NCBI GenBank assembly: GCA_018340375.1
Contig: JAFFJZ010000094.1
Span: 62,001 to 126,000 of the forward strand
Source: Gonatopus flavifemur
Taxonomy: Eukaryota; Arthropoda; Insecta; Hymenoptera; Dryinidae
Length of the DNA: 64,000 nt
Reading direction: 5' to 3'
Shown here: positions 31,214 to 41,489 of the stretch, piece after piece
Layout: each line of letters starts with the position of its first letter
Numbering within the stretch: position 1 is the first letter of the stretch
Notes under the pieces: generated by a model
Databases searched by the model: none
What the model was told of the DNA's origin: nothing
What the model saw: only the letters and a program-made list of their open reading frames with translations
Made by a program: the position numbers and the translations under genes

Positions 31214-32698
31214 ATGGTATTGGCTAATGGGGAAGAGGATTGGGAAGGAAATTTCACATTTGTAGGAGCGAGGGGTTCATCCGTGATTGATTATTGTATT
31301 ACCAATGAGGGAGGTTTAGAAATTGTGGAAAATCCCAGAGTAGGAGAAAGATTAGACCCAGACCACCTGCCTCTAGAACTGCAGATAGAGAACAACGGGA
31401 TCGAGGAAGCAGAGAGGATACAGCAAGAACAATACTCGAGGAAGATAATATGGAATAAGGTGACCATCAGAAAGTATGAGGATATGACGAATGTGGGAGA
31501 AGATATTGAAGAACGAACGATCAAACAGAAATAGGGTAGATTGAGAAACATTGTGATGGGAGCTATGACCGTAGCAGGGAGAAAGTGAAGGGGGGAAGAT
31601 TGGACACAAATGCTGATGGGGTAAATTATGCACGGAGATGAAAAGAAGAGTGAGAAGAAGATCACGTGGCTGGAAAAATGGAATTATCACTAGGGAAGCT
31701 TATCTGGGAGGAGGGAAGAAGATGGGGAATTATTTTTTAGAAGAGGAGAAGCGGAAAAAAGAGGAAATATCGATAAATTTGAAAAAAGAGGAGGATATAT
31801 GGAAATACCTGAATAGAAGATTCAGGAGAGTGAGGATCAAAAACAGTATCAAATTGGGAGTATGGGGGAACATTTCAGGCAGCTGCTAGGAGGAGTAAGA
31901 GGAGTGAAGGCAAATTTTGAGGAGTATGGAGGACAGGAAAGGAATAGAAATTATCGAGAAGAAGAATGGAAGATGGAAGAGGAGGAAATAATAGCGGCGA
32001 TGACGAAAATGAAAAGGAATAAGGCCACAGGTGGTGACGGGATACCCGGTGGAGCTTGAATTTACAGAGGTAGGAATGTCAAAAGAAGGCTATGTGACAT
32101 TATGAAGAAGATTCGGTATGAATGAGTAATGCCTGAAGGATGGGAAGCAATTTTGTTGGTGCCGCTATACAAGGAAGGGAATAAAGAGGAAACAAAAAAC
32201 TACAGAGGCATTCCATTATCGTGGAGTGCCTATAAGGTATACGCTGGAGATCAGAGGAGGAAATAGAGGAGAAGAAACTTTGAGCAGAAAGTCAAGCGAG
32301 ATACCGAAAGGGTAGACCTACCATTGATAATATTTTTGTACTGAATCACTTGGTGCAAAGGAATAGGGAAGAGGAGGAAATATATGCGCTTTTTGTGGAT
32401 CTACAAGCTGCGTTCGATATGGTGAACAGAGACAAGCTATGGGAAACAATACAAGGTATGGGGATTAGCGAATATTTGGGGTCAAGATTGGAGTGGATGT
32501 GCAAGAAGACCAAGGTGAACGTGAGAACGGATATAGGCAACTCGCAGGGATTCTGGACAACGAGAGAGGTGAGGCAAGGATGCTGTCTGAGTCCTTTCCT
32601 GTTCAATTTATATATTGGGGATATAGATGAGGAATGAGCTGAGGGGGCTGTAGGCGGAGTAAATATAGGGAACATGAGATGTTGGTCCTGTATGAATG
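31214..32698 (+). pseudogene. LINE-C EN end and first half of RT
   Basis: 31214-31534: NFTFVGARGSSVIDYCITNE and RLDPDHLPLELQI are the EN C-terminal blocks. 31862-32059: IIAAMTKMKRNKATGGDGIP is RT motif 0. 32350-32637: IYALFVDLQAAFDMVNRDKL (motif A) and VRQGCCLSPFLFNLYI (motif B). The frame reaches 32698, where the RTE-like LINE is inserted. Several stops. Confidence 0.8.
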
Positions 32699-32703
32699 AT
32701 TCT

Positions 32704-32895
32704 TCAATCCCCATTCCAGGAATCCCCTTCTTGCGGCCATCTCATTCCGCTGATTCCCATTACATCAATACCTAACCTATTCATTTCTAATTCCAAATTT
32801 TCTGATTTTCCTGTTTGTCTCAGTGATCTCACATTCCACGCTCCAACTCGGAGAATGTTCTCTCTCTCCCCTATCTGAGGAAGGGTGAGAATAAG
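32704..32895 (-). pseudogene. RTE-like endonuclease N-terminal fragment (inverted)
   Basis: The minus strand reads ILRVGAWNVRSLRQTGKSEN, then EMNRLGIDVMGISGMRWPQE. This is the N-terminal EEP block, with the 'WNVRSL' and 'D..GI.E.RW' motifs; the catalytic Glu position is Gly here. It is on the opposite strand to the RT of the same element. Confidence 0.8.
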
Positions 32896-32929
32896 GGTAG
32901 AATAAAGAAAGGGTAGAATTAGAAAGAAT

Positions 32930-33037
32930 AAGGGTAGTGAACTGGGCATTGGGGGATAAAATGATCAGAGAATCAAGGAGAGCGGAAGAACAGTGGTTAG
33001 AGGGAATATGTCAAGATATAGAACAGATATTCGACAG
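32930..33037 (+). pseudogene. RTE-like linker segment left of the DNA transposon
   Basis: NWALGDKMIRESRRAEEQWL is a charged segment like the EN-RT linker of RTE LINEs. It runs into the 8-bp duplication at 33030-33037 and continues after 36997. Confidence 0.5.
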
Positions 33038-33350
33038 TAGACCGGAGCGAAAAACAAACCGGTTTCAGAATGGAATCGTAATAGTGCGGAAAAGTTGCTA
33101 CTCGTTGACACAAGCACGGGAATGGAAAAATTTCTGGAATCGGACATCTTCCGTTTGCGCATCACGATTAAAATTTTCGAATTCGAATAAAAATTTGACA
33201 AATATGCACAAAATTGCAGAAGGGGTATATGCTGTCCAATTGAGTCCATCTTCCGTATTTGACATGAGTTTGAGGCATAGAATAGGGGGAAATGCCACAC
33301 AGCCCTCCTTTCCTCTTTCCAACCCCTTCGAAAGGGTGATAATGGACAAT

Positions 33351-34320
33351 TCCCGTTGAGAATAGCTTGTATTGCAGGAGGTGCTAATGGTGACCCACCG
33401 ACCTGATTTTTCGGACATGAGATGTTTTGAGGCTCCGAGTGGAAAAAAATTATCCTCTACCTCCTCTCCGCAAGTTCCCCCACTACACGAACTGAAATAG
33501 GAATTGCAGATATTCGGCGAAATTTTCCTTGTGGAACGCGTTACGTTTTGTTTTGATTGCCATCCGTTCGGTTGGCCTCTCGGCTTCGTCCCCCACTCCC
33601 TTCTTCTCGACTCTGGGATTTCAAGAAACGGAGCGGATGAGCGAGGAAGCACTCTACCGGTCGCCGCGTGTCTCTGATTATCTGGCTTGTTGCATAGCAA
33701 AGAAGCACTTTTCGGACTGAAAACTTCTCTCATCAGCGTAGTTCAAAATTTCGTAGCCTGCATTGGATCACGATCACATCGATCACCAATTCCACTACAT
33801 TTATTTCATTGAATCGTATAATCATATAATTCATTGGCTTGTCGCAGAACATTCTTCACCCAATGTTAGTTGAATCTAATTATATCTAGGATGTTTAGGA
33901 CATCAGGTTGGCGTGGAAATATTATTCATATTACAACGAACCAATCTGACAATATTGAATTGTCCTTGAGTGACGAATATAATTTCGAGAATTTATTGAA
34001 ATTTCAAAATTTTTGAAACAATATTACGAATCTTGTAATATCAGGTGTGACCGATACCTCTCTTGATCTTGATTATGGCGTTCACTCGCAGTGCCCATGC
34101 ATCCTGCCCATTTTCTGGTACACCAAAACCACTACCACCGGCGGATCTTTCCACCAATGCCGATATCGTAGAATGTTGAAATGAAGTCAAGTATGACATG
34201 GCAGTGAAGTCTAGTGACTGTAAACCTGGAAGGGACTTGAGCTTTTCGGACGTGGCAAACATTGTTGCTCAACAGATTGAGTCAAAACATTCCAAAGCTT
34301 CGATCCTTGTCGTGTGTCAC
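33351..34320. other. 5' part of the 33038-36988 transposon, no clear coding
   Basis: Between the subterminal repeat and the first recognisable protein segment there is GC-richer sequence with short frames only. Degenerate N-terminal coding of the transposon protein may lie at about 34280-34330. Confidence 0.4.
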
Positions 34321-34329
34321 ACAAGAGTC

Positions 34330-36403
34330 TTCTAAAAGATCAAACAACTAAATGACTGCTATCATGCACTTCATAAATCATATCAAAGGGACAAAAACAG
34401 GACTGGGAAACAGAATAAGTACAATGACTTCATTCATAAATCTTATAACACATTATTTGACATATCATCTTGCAAGTGCAAGATGACACTACAGTGCAAT
34501 TGCGGAAAAACCTTTGAGAAATGTATTTGTCCAAATCCTGTAGTTGTCAGCTGCAATTCCCGTAAGGATAAGAAAATACCTACCTACACCTACATTGGAG
34601 CTGAAATTTCTTTACCTCAGAATAGGTGAAATTGGATTGACGGTAGATGAGAAGGAAACACGAAAACTTACATCAAGGTTACAAAGAAAAGCTCGTCAGT
34701 TCAATCTGCTCAGCGTGCAAATGCGAGACTCGCCTGGTCCCTCCGTTGGCAGTACCGATCTGGATACAGAAGGGATGAATTCCGATGTCGATGATGATGA
34801 TTCAGACTTTCAGCCCACAAGTTTTTCGTCTGCCCTGTCAAGAAGCTCGAAGTCCTCACAGATGCGCCTGTCGCTTCTAACAACTGCTTTGACAAGTACT
34901 CGTTTCGGCCTGTCTGACAGAGCAACAGCTGCTATCACCTCGAGCGGGCTGAAAGACCTAGGTCTTATTACAGATAGTGATCCATCTCTGATCGTTGATA
35001 GGAGCAAAATTAGAAGATGAAAAGAACAGTGCAGAGTGAAACGTACTAATTTGGAGTCACAAGGATATCCAATGAACGGCCCAATGTGTGTATACTTTGA
35101 TCGTAGGGCGGATAACATTCAGTGTTGATTGAAAAAGGAGTGAAACGATACCAGTCTGTAAAAAAACAGGATCATACTACAGTAATTGAGGAACCGTGTT
35201 CAAAGTATCTTTGCCATCTAATACCTACCTCCAAAAGTGGGGAGGACACTGTTTTCTGCATCATAGACTATTTCGAAGAAAATGGAATAGATACTCCTAA
35301 AATTGTGGTGGTCAGGACTTATGGGACAGCAACAAACACTGGCTAGAGACAGGGAGCAATTAAGTCTATAGATGTGCGTTTGAAGAGGCCAATACAGTGG
35401 GTGATCTGTCTTTTACATTTCAATGAGCTACGTTTGAGACATCTTGTAGAAACATTTGATGGGACCACCGCAGGACCGAGGTCTTTGAGTGGCCCTCTCG
35501 GCGAACAGCTGGTTGGTTGCGAGTCTTTGTCTGTAGTTGCATTTAATAAAATTGAATGTGTCATTCCACAAATTGACCCACAAATCCTGAGTAGAGATCA
35601 GGGATACCTGCATGACATTGCCGTGTTCATTGCTGCTGGGTCTTGTTCCTCGGACCTAGCAAATCGAGATCCGGGACCAATATCTCATGCTCGGTGGTTG
35701 ACGACAGCGAACTGGTTTTTGAGACTATATATTTCATTTGAAAACCCACCTGAAAATCTCATCAGCATCGTTACATACATCATGACAGTATACGTACCCA
35801 TGTGGTTTGAAAATTGAGACAAGATCTTCGATGATTGAGGGACCTAAGCATATTTTTGAATGCATCAAAAAATGTGGAGGCTTCTCTGCAAAAGTCCAAG
35901 AAGTGGCGAAGAAGGTTATCCAAAGGAATGCCTCCTTCGCCCATCCAGAAAACCTTCTTCTTTCGATGGTTTTGGATGATAGGCAGCATGTTCGGGAGCT
36001 GGCCCTTTGGCGAGTATTTAAATCCAAAGGAACTACCACGAAGGGAAGATCTGTCAGAAATTTTTCAGTTCCGGCCATAAATTTCGATGCTCATGATTAA
36101 TTTAATATCATCAATTGGTCTGCAACCAAAATCACCTGTCCACCTCTTTCGGCAACCCTTTCTTCAGCTGATGTTGCAGACTTGATTTCCCAAGGAAGGA
36201 AACCAACTCTTTCTCTGAATCTAGCAGACATACCCTGTCATACTCAAGCCATGAAGCGCAGTGTCAAGCTAGTTACACAGGCTTCCTCAGCAGTTTATGA
36301 TCATGAGAGACGTGATGGTTTCATAAGAACCACACTCGCCTCTCGTGCTACCATGCCGAAATTTGAAACTGAATCAGAATTCGCAGTCCCTAAATCTGCA
36401 TGA
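34330..36403 (+). pseudogene. Large transposon-encoded protein, unassigned family
   Basis: Segments on plus, in order: a Cys cluster (CKCKMTLQCNCGKTFEKCIC, about 34470-34530), a linker with SGLKDLGLITDSDPSLIVDR (34544-35020), QSVKKQDHTTVIEE and GEDTVFCIIDYFEENGIDTP (35122-35346), then RLKRPIQWVICLLHFNELRL, RDPGPISHARWLTTANWFLR (35374-35817), QRNASFAHPENLLLSMVLDD (35807-36100) and ADIPCHTQAMKRSVKLVTQA (36182-36403). I recall similar uncharacterised proteins scattered through arthropod genomes, but cannot name the family. Given the terminal repeats it is probably the transposase. Stops at about 35018 and 35346 and frameshifts break it. Confidence 0.6.
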
Positions 36404-36996
36404 TTCTCCACGCCCACTTTTGGTTGGTTGGTTGGGCAGGGTGTGGGTGGAACTTGCAGTGCAGCGACCTTCCCGTGGTAAGTACTGAGTCGTTCTAGGG
36501 AGGACGGGCCAAGAGCTGTGCATCTGAGGCCCTCCAGGGGAAACAACGAAGGGAGGGAAATACTTCTTCTACTTTCAGCCTTGAGGTTGCCTTATGTACG
36601 AAAAATCAAGTCGATAGGTCAGTATTTGCATCTTCTGCGATACGAGCTACTTTTAACGAAATATTTTTCATCTTCACCCCTTCGAGAGGGTTGGGAGGGG
36701 GTAGAAGGGAGGTATGTGGCATTCTTCTCCTATTCTACACTTCAAAACAATGTTATGCATGAAAAATGAGCTTGACCGGACAGGCTTCACACCTTTTACA
36801 GCTTTTCGTATATCTGTCCAAATTTGTTCAAACCTCAAATTCGTAAAATCTTTGAACGCAATGCGCCAACGGGAGATATTGTCCGATTTCAAAAATTTGT
36901 CCTTCCCTGTGCCTGTGTTGAGGAGTAGCAACTTTTCCGCACTATTCCGATTCCATTTAAAAACTGGTTTATTGTTCGCTCCGGTCTATTCGACAG

Positions 36997-38460
36997 GGCT
37001 TCAAAAGAATAGAAAAATGATAAAGCGCCAGGAATAGATGGCATAGGTGCGGACCTTATCGAAGCCTCCAGTCAGAGACCTCGTGACGCACTGTTTGAAT
37101 TGGTCAGAGATATGTACTAGATGGGCGAAGTAACTAGAAGAATAAAATTGTTGCTATTCTGAAAAAACAAGGGGCAGATAAATGCGAGAACTACAGAACG
37201 ATGAGTTTAACTTCACATGCCTCGAAAATACTGACAAAAATCATAAATAGGAAAATGAAGAATAGAATGTAGAGTAGATTAGCAGAAGATCAGTTCGGTT
37301 TTAGGAGGAGAAAGGGAACGTGGAAAGCAATATCAGCACCCAAAACAGTAATAGAGAAAAGTCTAGAGTTGAAAAAGTCTGTGTATATAGGTCTTGTAGA
37401 TGTACGAAAAGCATTCGATAATGTTGATTGGGAGAAGATGTTAACGATTTTGGAAAAGGTAGGAATTGATTCCATGCATGAGAGAATAACATATGAATTC
37501 AATAAGAATCAATCCGCGATAATGGAAATAGAGGGTGAAAAAGGAGAAGCAGAAATTAGAAGAGGGGTGAGACAAGGCTGCTCACTATCGCCATTGATTC
37601 TCAATTTGTATATAGAAGGAGCGATGAAAGAAGTGAAGGAGCGAGTGCAATTGGAATTACAGATTCAAGGTGAAAATATAAGCATGTTGAGATTTGCGAG
37701 TGACATAGCTATATTAACTACGAGTGGCGCTGAGTTATGAAATACTCTCAACACTATGAAAAAAATATTACTAGACAAATATTGTATGAACATGAATAAA
37801 GACAAAACAAAATTCAAGATTTGTACAACAGCGAAAACATAAAGAAGAACGGAAATCAAAATAGATGCAGAGACAATTCAGCAAGTCAAAGAATTTAAAT
37901 ATCTAGGGAGCATAATCACAGAAAACGGTGAAAGCGAAAGAGATATAAGAGCAAGAATAGCACAAGGGAAAGAGGCTTTCCACCAAAAGAAGCAGTCACT
38001 ATGTTCGAAGAATATTAGCTTAGCAGTGAGGAAGAAATTCTTGGAGAGATACGTTTGGAGCACAGCACTCTATGTTTGCGAAACTTGGACAATTGGGAAA
38101 ACGGACCAACGAAGACTCGAAGCTTTTAAAATGTGGTGTTATAGAAGGATGCTTAGGATCAAGTGGATATAGAAAGTGGAAAATGAAGGAGTACTTGAGA
38201 AAATAAATGAAAAGAGTCTTTTGAGACAGGTCGTGAAAAGAAGGAGTAATCCGATAGGGCACACTAAGGCATGATAGCTCATTGAGAACAATATTAGAAG
38301 GAGAAATGAATGGTGAAACCTGAAGAGGTAGACCTAGATTAAGTTATATGAAGCAAATCATACAAGATAAGGGTTGTCGTAGATATGCAGAAATTAAGCG
38401 GTTAGCGGATAATATACAGGGTTGGAGGATTTCATCAAACCAGTCATAAGACTGATTACT
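36997..38460 (+). pseudogene. RTE-like reverse transcriptase, motif C altered
   Basis: DKAPGIDGIGADLIEA-type sequence at about 37020 (frame disturbed), YIGLVDVRKAFDNVDWEKM (motif A, D), RRGVRQGCSLSPLILNLYI (motif B), then LRFASDIAILT where the family has F/YADD: the first D is Ser. KEFKYLGSIITENGES and ALYVCETWTIGKTDQRRLEA (RTE-style C-terminus with FKMWCYRRMLRI) follow to about 38170. Several stops. Confidence 0.85.
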
Positions 38461-38486
38461 TGATGATGATGATGAAGATGTTGGTC

Positions 38487-39035
38487 ACTAGCTTACGCGG
38501 ATGATATGGTGATTATGGCGAAGAATAGAGAGGCGGTAATAGATATGATACACAGCTTAAAGAGATATACCAAGGTAAAGGATATGTTATTAAATGTAGA
38601 TGAAACAAAAGTAATGATATTCAGTAAAAAGGAAAGGAAGTCGGCGGAGAGATGGTTGTGGGGTGAAGAAAGATCGGAAGAGGTGAGTAGTTTCAAATAT
38701 GAAGGTTTTACATCTCATAAAAATGCTGACTATAAGGAAGATATTAGGGAACTTGAGGAAAAGAGGGTAAGAAATGGGAATAAATACGATTAGAATGCAA
38801 AGTTAATGATTATGAGATGGAATACATAAATTGAGAATATGAAGATCAAGGAGGAGTAAGGGTATAATAATTCATTTTATTCATTCGGTGAAAAAGAAAA
38901 TTGTAAGGGTATTGGGTAGGATGATATGGGATAAGATAAACTGTCTGTGATTTAGGTTAAGGTATTGGTGATATTCTGGAAGACTGTACTCAAATATATG
39001 AGATGTATTATATTCTATATTAATAAGTGGAAAAA
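38487..39035 (+). pseudogene. LINE-C reverse transcriptase, second half
   Basis: LAYADDMVIMAKNREAVIDM (motif C) begins right after the second copy of the 11-bp duplication. LNVDETKVMIFSKKERK and FKYEGFTSHKNADYKEDIRE of the thumb follow, then degenerate sequence to the NUMT edge near 39040. Confidence 0.85.
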
Positions 39036-39039
39036 CAAG

Positions 39040-40440
39040 TATAAGTGAGGAAAGTGAAGAATAATATGACGTAGATTAACTTGGAATGGGATATGAGTGT
39101 GATCAAGTAATTGTTGTAAACCAAGTCCTCTTCTGTGCTGGGAAGCTGAAGATTTAATAAATCATGATGACATTCAATTAACTTACCTGAATTGGATATT
39201 ATCATCGAATTATTTATTTTATGATGTTGAGCAACTCCAAATAAATATAATCTATAACATGCACTGAAAAAACAAATAAATATCAAGTAAATTGGAATAA
39301 TTTTATCTCATATAATTATACTTCTTTTTGAAGGAATTCCACCAACCAAATTTGATGATAAAGGAGCTGCTTAATTTGATGAACATAATAAAAATCAAAA
39401 AATGTATATTGATGGTATTAATATTATTGAACCTTCATTTAAAACTGAAATTCGTCTACCTGATCCTTCGTCAACCACATCAACCAAATCAGACAAACCA
39501 GTAGAACACAAACCATGAGCAGTATTCATCAAAATTGGAAATTCATATCCAAATTTAGATATTGTTACTAATCTATACAATAATATTCCTATATGTACAA
39601 CAGAAGAATAAGCAACTAATATCTTCATATCAACTCGAATCAAACAAATAAATCTAATGTTTAATATTCCAATAAATTCCATCCTCATAATGATATGATA
39701 AAATTACATATTTAATTCTTCAATTATAATTGAGAAACGATAAATACCATATCTACCTAATTTCAATAAGATACCTGCTAAAATTATTGAACCAAAAACT
39801 GGGGCTTCAACATGAGCTTCGGGTAATCACGAATGAAATATATATATAGGAATTTTTGATCGAGATGCTAAAATGAAAGGAGTTCAATGGAATATATTGA
39901 AATTCAAATTTATAAGAATAAAATCCATTAGGAATCTCAAAGTTGAATTATCATTATGAATTAAAAATAATATCACTCATGATGATATTGAACCCCTTGA
40001 AGTCTATAATAATATATGAAATATTGCGAAAATTCGATCTCCTAAATTACATACATCATGGGAACCAATATTATTCCGAAAAAATCAATAACATATAAAT
40101 CCATTTATTTTGCTAGAAGTGAATACTAAAATAAAGAGAGTATATACAAAATTTTCAAAAATTTGAAATCGAATAATAATAAATAATTAATAACAAATAA
40201 AGTTATACATATCATTTAAAAAATCGTTACAGTTAATAAAATCAATCCATAAGGTGAATAATAGATCCTACGAATATATCATAAATTTCTGATCAATAAA
40301 ATTTTTCCAATTCAAATATTGTTTAAGATATGAAAAATACCAAATTTCCATATTCTTCATTGAATTCAATTGGAAAAATTAATGGACACAATCAAAATAA
40401 ATATGATTTTATCATAATAATGAACCCGATTGTATTGTAT
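39040..40440 (-). pseudogene. ND4: NUMT: ND4 (NADH dehydrogenase subunit 4)
   Basis: On minus, FFSACYRLYLFGVAQHHKI (39190-39270) is the ND4 C-terminal block. Upstream, RVDMKILVAYSSVVHIGI and NTAHGLCSTGLSDLVDVV (39470-39640) are its most conserved central blocks. AT-rich hydrophobic sequence continues to about 40430 (N-terminal part). It follows ND5 in the same orientation as in insect mitochondria; tRNA-His was lost at the insertion that separates them. Frames are broken in the nuclear code. Confidence 0.88.
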
Positions 40441-40799
40441 TTGTATTGTAATTATTTATTTATATTTCACCGGCGCCCTTTTACATCTGTTCAAGGGCGA
40501 CGCTTCCGCCTCTCACAATCTACAAACAAAAGGAAAAGAAGACACAAGAAAAAAATAAACCACATATCATATCTTCAGAAAAAAAAATCATAACCATAAT
40601 ACCCCTTCTTCCTCTCCTCACATACTGGAAAACAATATACAATAAACCCCGTATATCTCGTCACTTCCACCCTCCACTTTTCCATCAATTAAACTCCCTT
40701 TTCTCACTTCCACTCTCACTTCTTCTCCGCTTGTTGTCTTCTTCCCTTCCTATGCTCCCGTCCTCTTCTTTCTAACTCTCCTTTCCGCCGTTCCTCCTC

Positions 40800-41484
40800 C
40801 TATGCGCTGTCCCTTCTTCCCTCTCCGCTCTTCCATGTATATCTTTCCTCTCTCACCGGGCGTCTATCTATATAGATCCCGAACCACCTCAGCACATCTC
40901 TTCTATCCCAAATCACCTCTATATCCTCTTGTTTCTCCAACCCGATCCAGACGTCCCTTCCTTCCTTCCTTCCCTTCTTTGGATTTATCCCAAATTTGTA
41001 TAACTTCCTCCAAAGTCGATCATGAGGGACGGAATCGAATGCACGTTCAAAGTCAACAAATAGAGTGTAAACCTTATTGCTCTTATGTCCTAACCAAAGA
41101 TAAACGGATGATTGTAGAGTGAATACATTGTCCATCGAACCTCTTCCCTTTCGAAAGCCACCCTGTTCCTCAGGCAGAATATTGTGCATATCAGACCAGG
41201 CTCGAAGTCTGTTATAAATGATTTGGGTAAATAACTTTTGTAATTGTATTCATCATAGCAATTCCCCTGTAATGATAGGGGTCGGATCTGGCCCCTTTTT
41301 TATGGAATCTTATCATTGAAACTTGAGACCATGAGTCTGGAAGTTCTTCATCAACTAGAATTTTATTAAACATTCCAAGAAGATACAGAGTCCATTCGTC
41401 GGGAAGAGCTTTGATGAATTCGCCAGGCAAACCATCTGGTCCAGGCGCTTTGCCATTTTGCACGTTGCATATACAAGAACCCAA
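40800..41484 (-). pseudogene. LINE-D RT fragment fused in frame to an ORF1 tail
   Basis: 41484-41212 reads GKAPGPDGLPGEFIKALPDE and YHYRGIAMMNTITKVI (motif 0/1). 41189-40990 reads LPEEQGGFRKGRGSMDNVFT and LFVDFERAFDSVPHDRL (motif A), reaching YKFGINPK. The same frame then continues GRDVWIGLEKQEDIEVIWDR and WFGIYIDRRPVREERY, which are ORF1 C-terminal blocks as at 6.5 and 24.2 kb. Motifs B and C of RT are missing. The fusion joins RT to ORF1 in frame near 40990. Confidence 0.8.
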
Positions 41485-41489
41485 ACAAC

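Larger units (their letters stand above)
33038..36988 (+). mobile_element. Unclassified DNA transposon with perfect 8-bp TSD
   Basis: The left end TAGACCGGAGCGAAAAACAA and right end, read inverted, TAGACCGGAGCGAACAATAA are terminal inverted repeats. The flanks are TTCGACAG at 33030-33037 and TTCGACAG at 36989-36996. Subterminal regions of about 310-330 bp (33038-33350, 36655-36988) are also inverted copies of each other. It encodes one large broken protein on plus (34330-36403). The 8-bp duplication fits hAT, P or Merlin types, but I see no hallmark of those transposases. It is inserted in the RTE-like LINE. Confidence 0.85.
32699..38475 (+). mobile_element. RTE-like LINE with inverted 5' end and 11-bp TSD
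   Basis: AGATGTTGGTC at 32688-32698 and again at 38476-38486 is a perfect 11-bp duplication of the LINE-C target. The 3' end carries a TGATGATGATGA microsatellite tail (38461-38475), typical of RTE-type LINEs. The first about 200 bp (32704-32895) encode the EN start on the minus strand, while the rest is on plus. That is the structure left by twin-primed insertion (5' inversion). A DNA transposon (33038-36988) later entered it. Confidence 0.82.
29990..39035 (+). mobile_element. LINE-C, split by two insertions
   Basis: Pieces in order: EN (29996-30125), EN end (31130-31500), linker and RT start (31640-32698), RT from motif C onward (38487-39035). It is interrupted by a tandem repeat (30125-31130) and by an RTE-like LINE (32699-38486). 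EN contains MMIGGDFNIRIGELGG (GDFN motif) and DPDHLPLEL; RT contains ALFVDLQAAFDMVNR and YADDMVIMAKN. The style resembles LINEs common in Hymenoptera. It is 5'-truncated. The NUMT resumes at about 39040. Confidence 0.82.

Noticed and set aside
33098..33733. 211-codon minus ORF in the transposon left end
   Set aside because: It overlaps the subterminal inverted repeat, has no recognisable domain, and lies antisense to the transposon protein direction.
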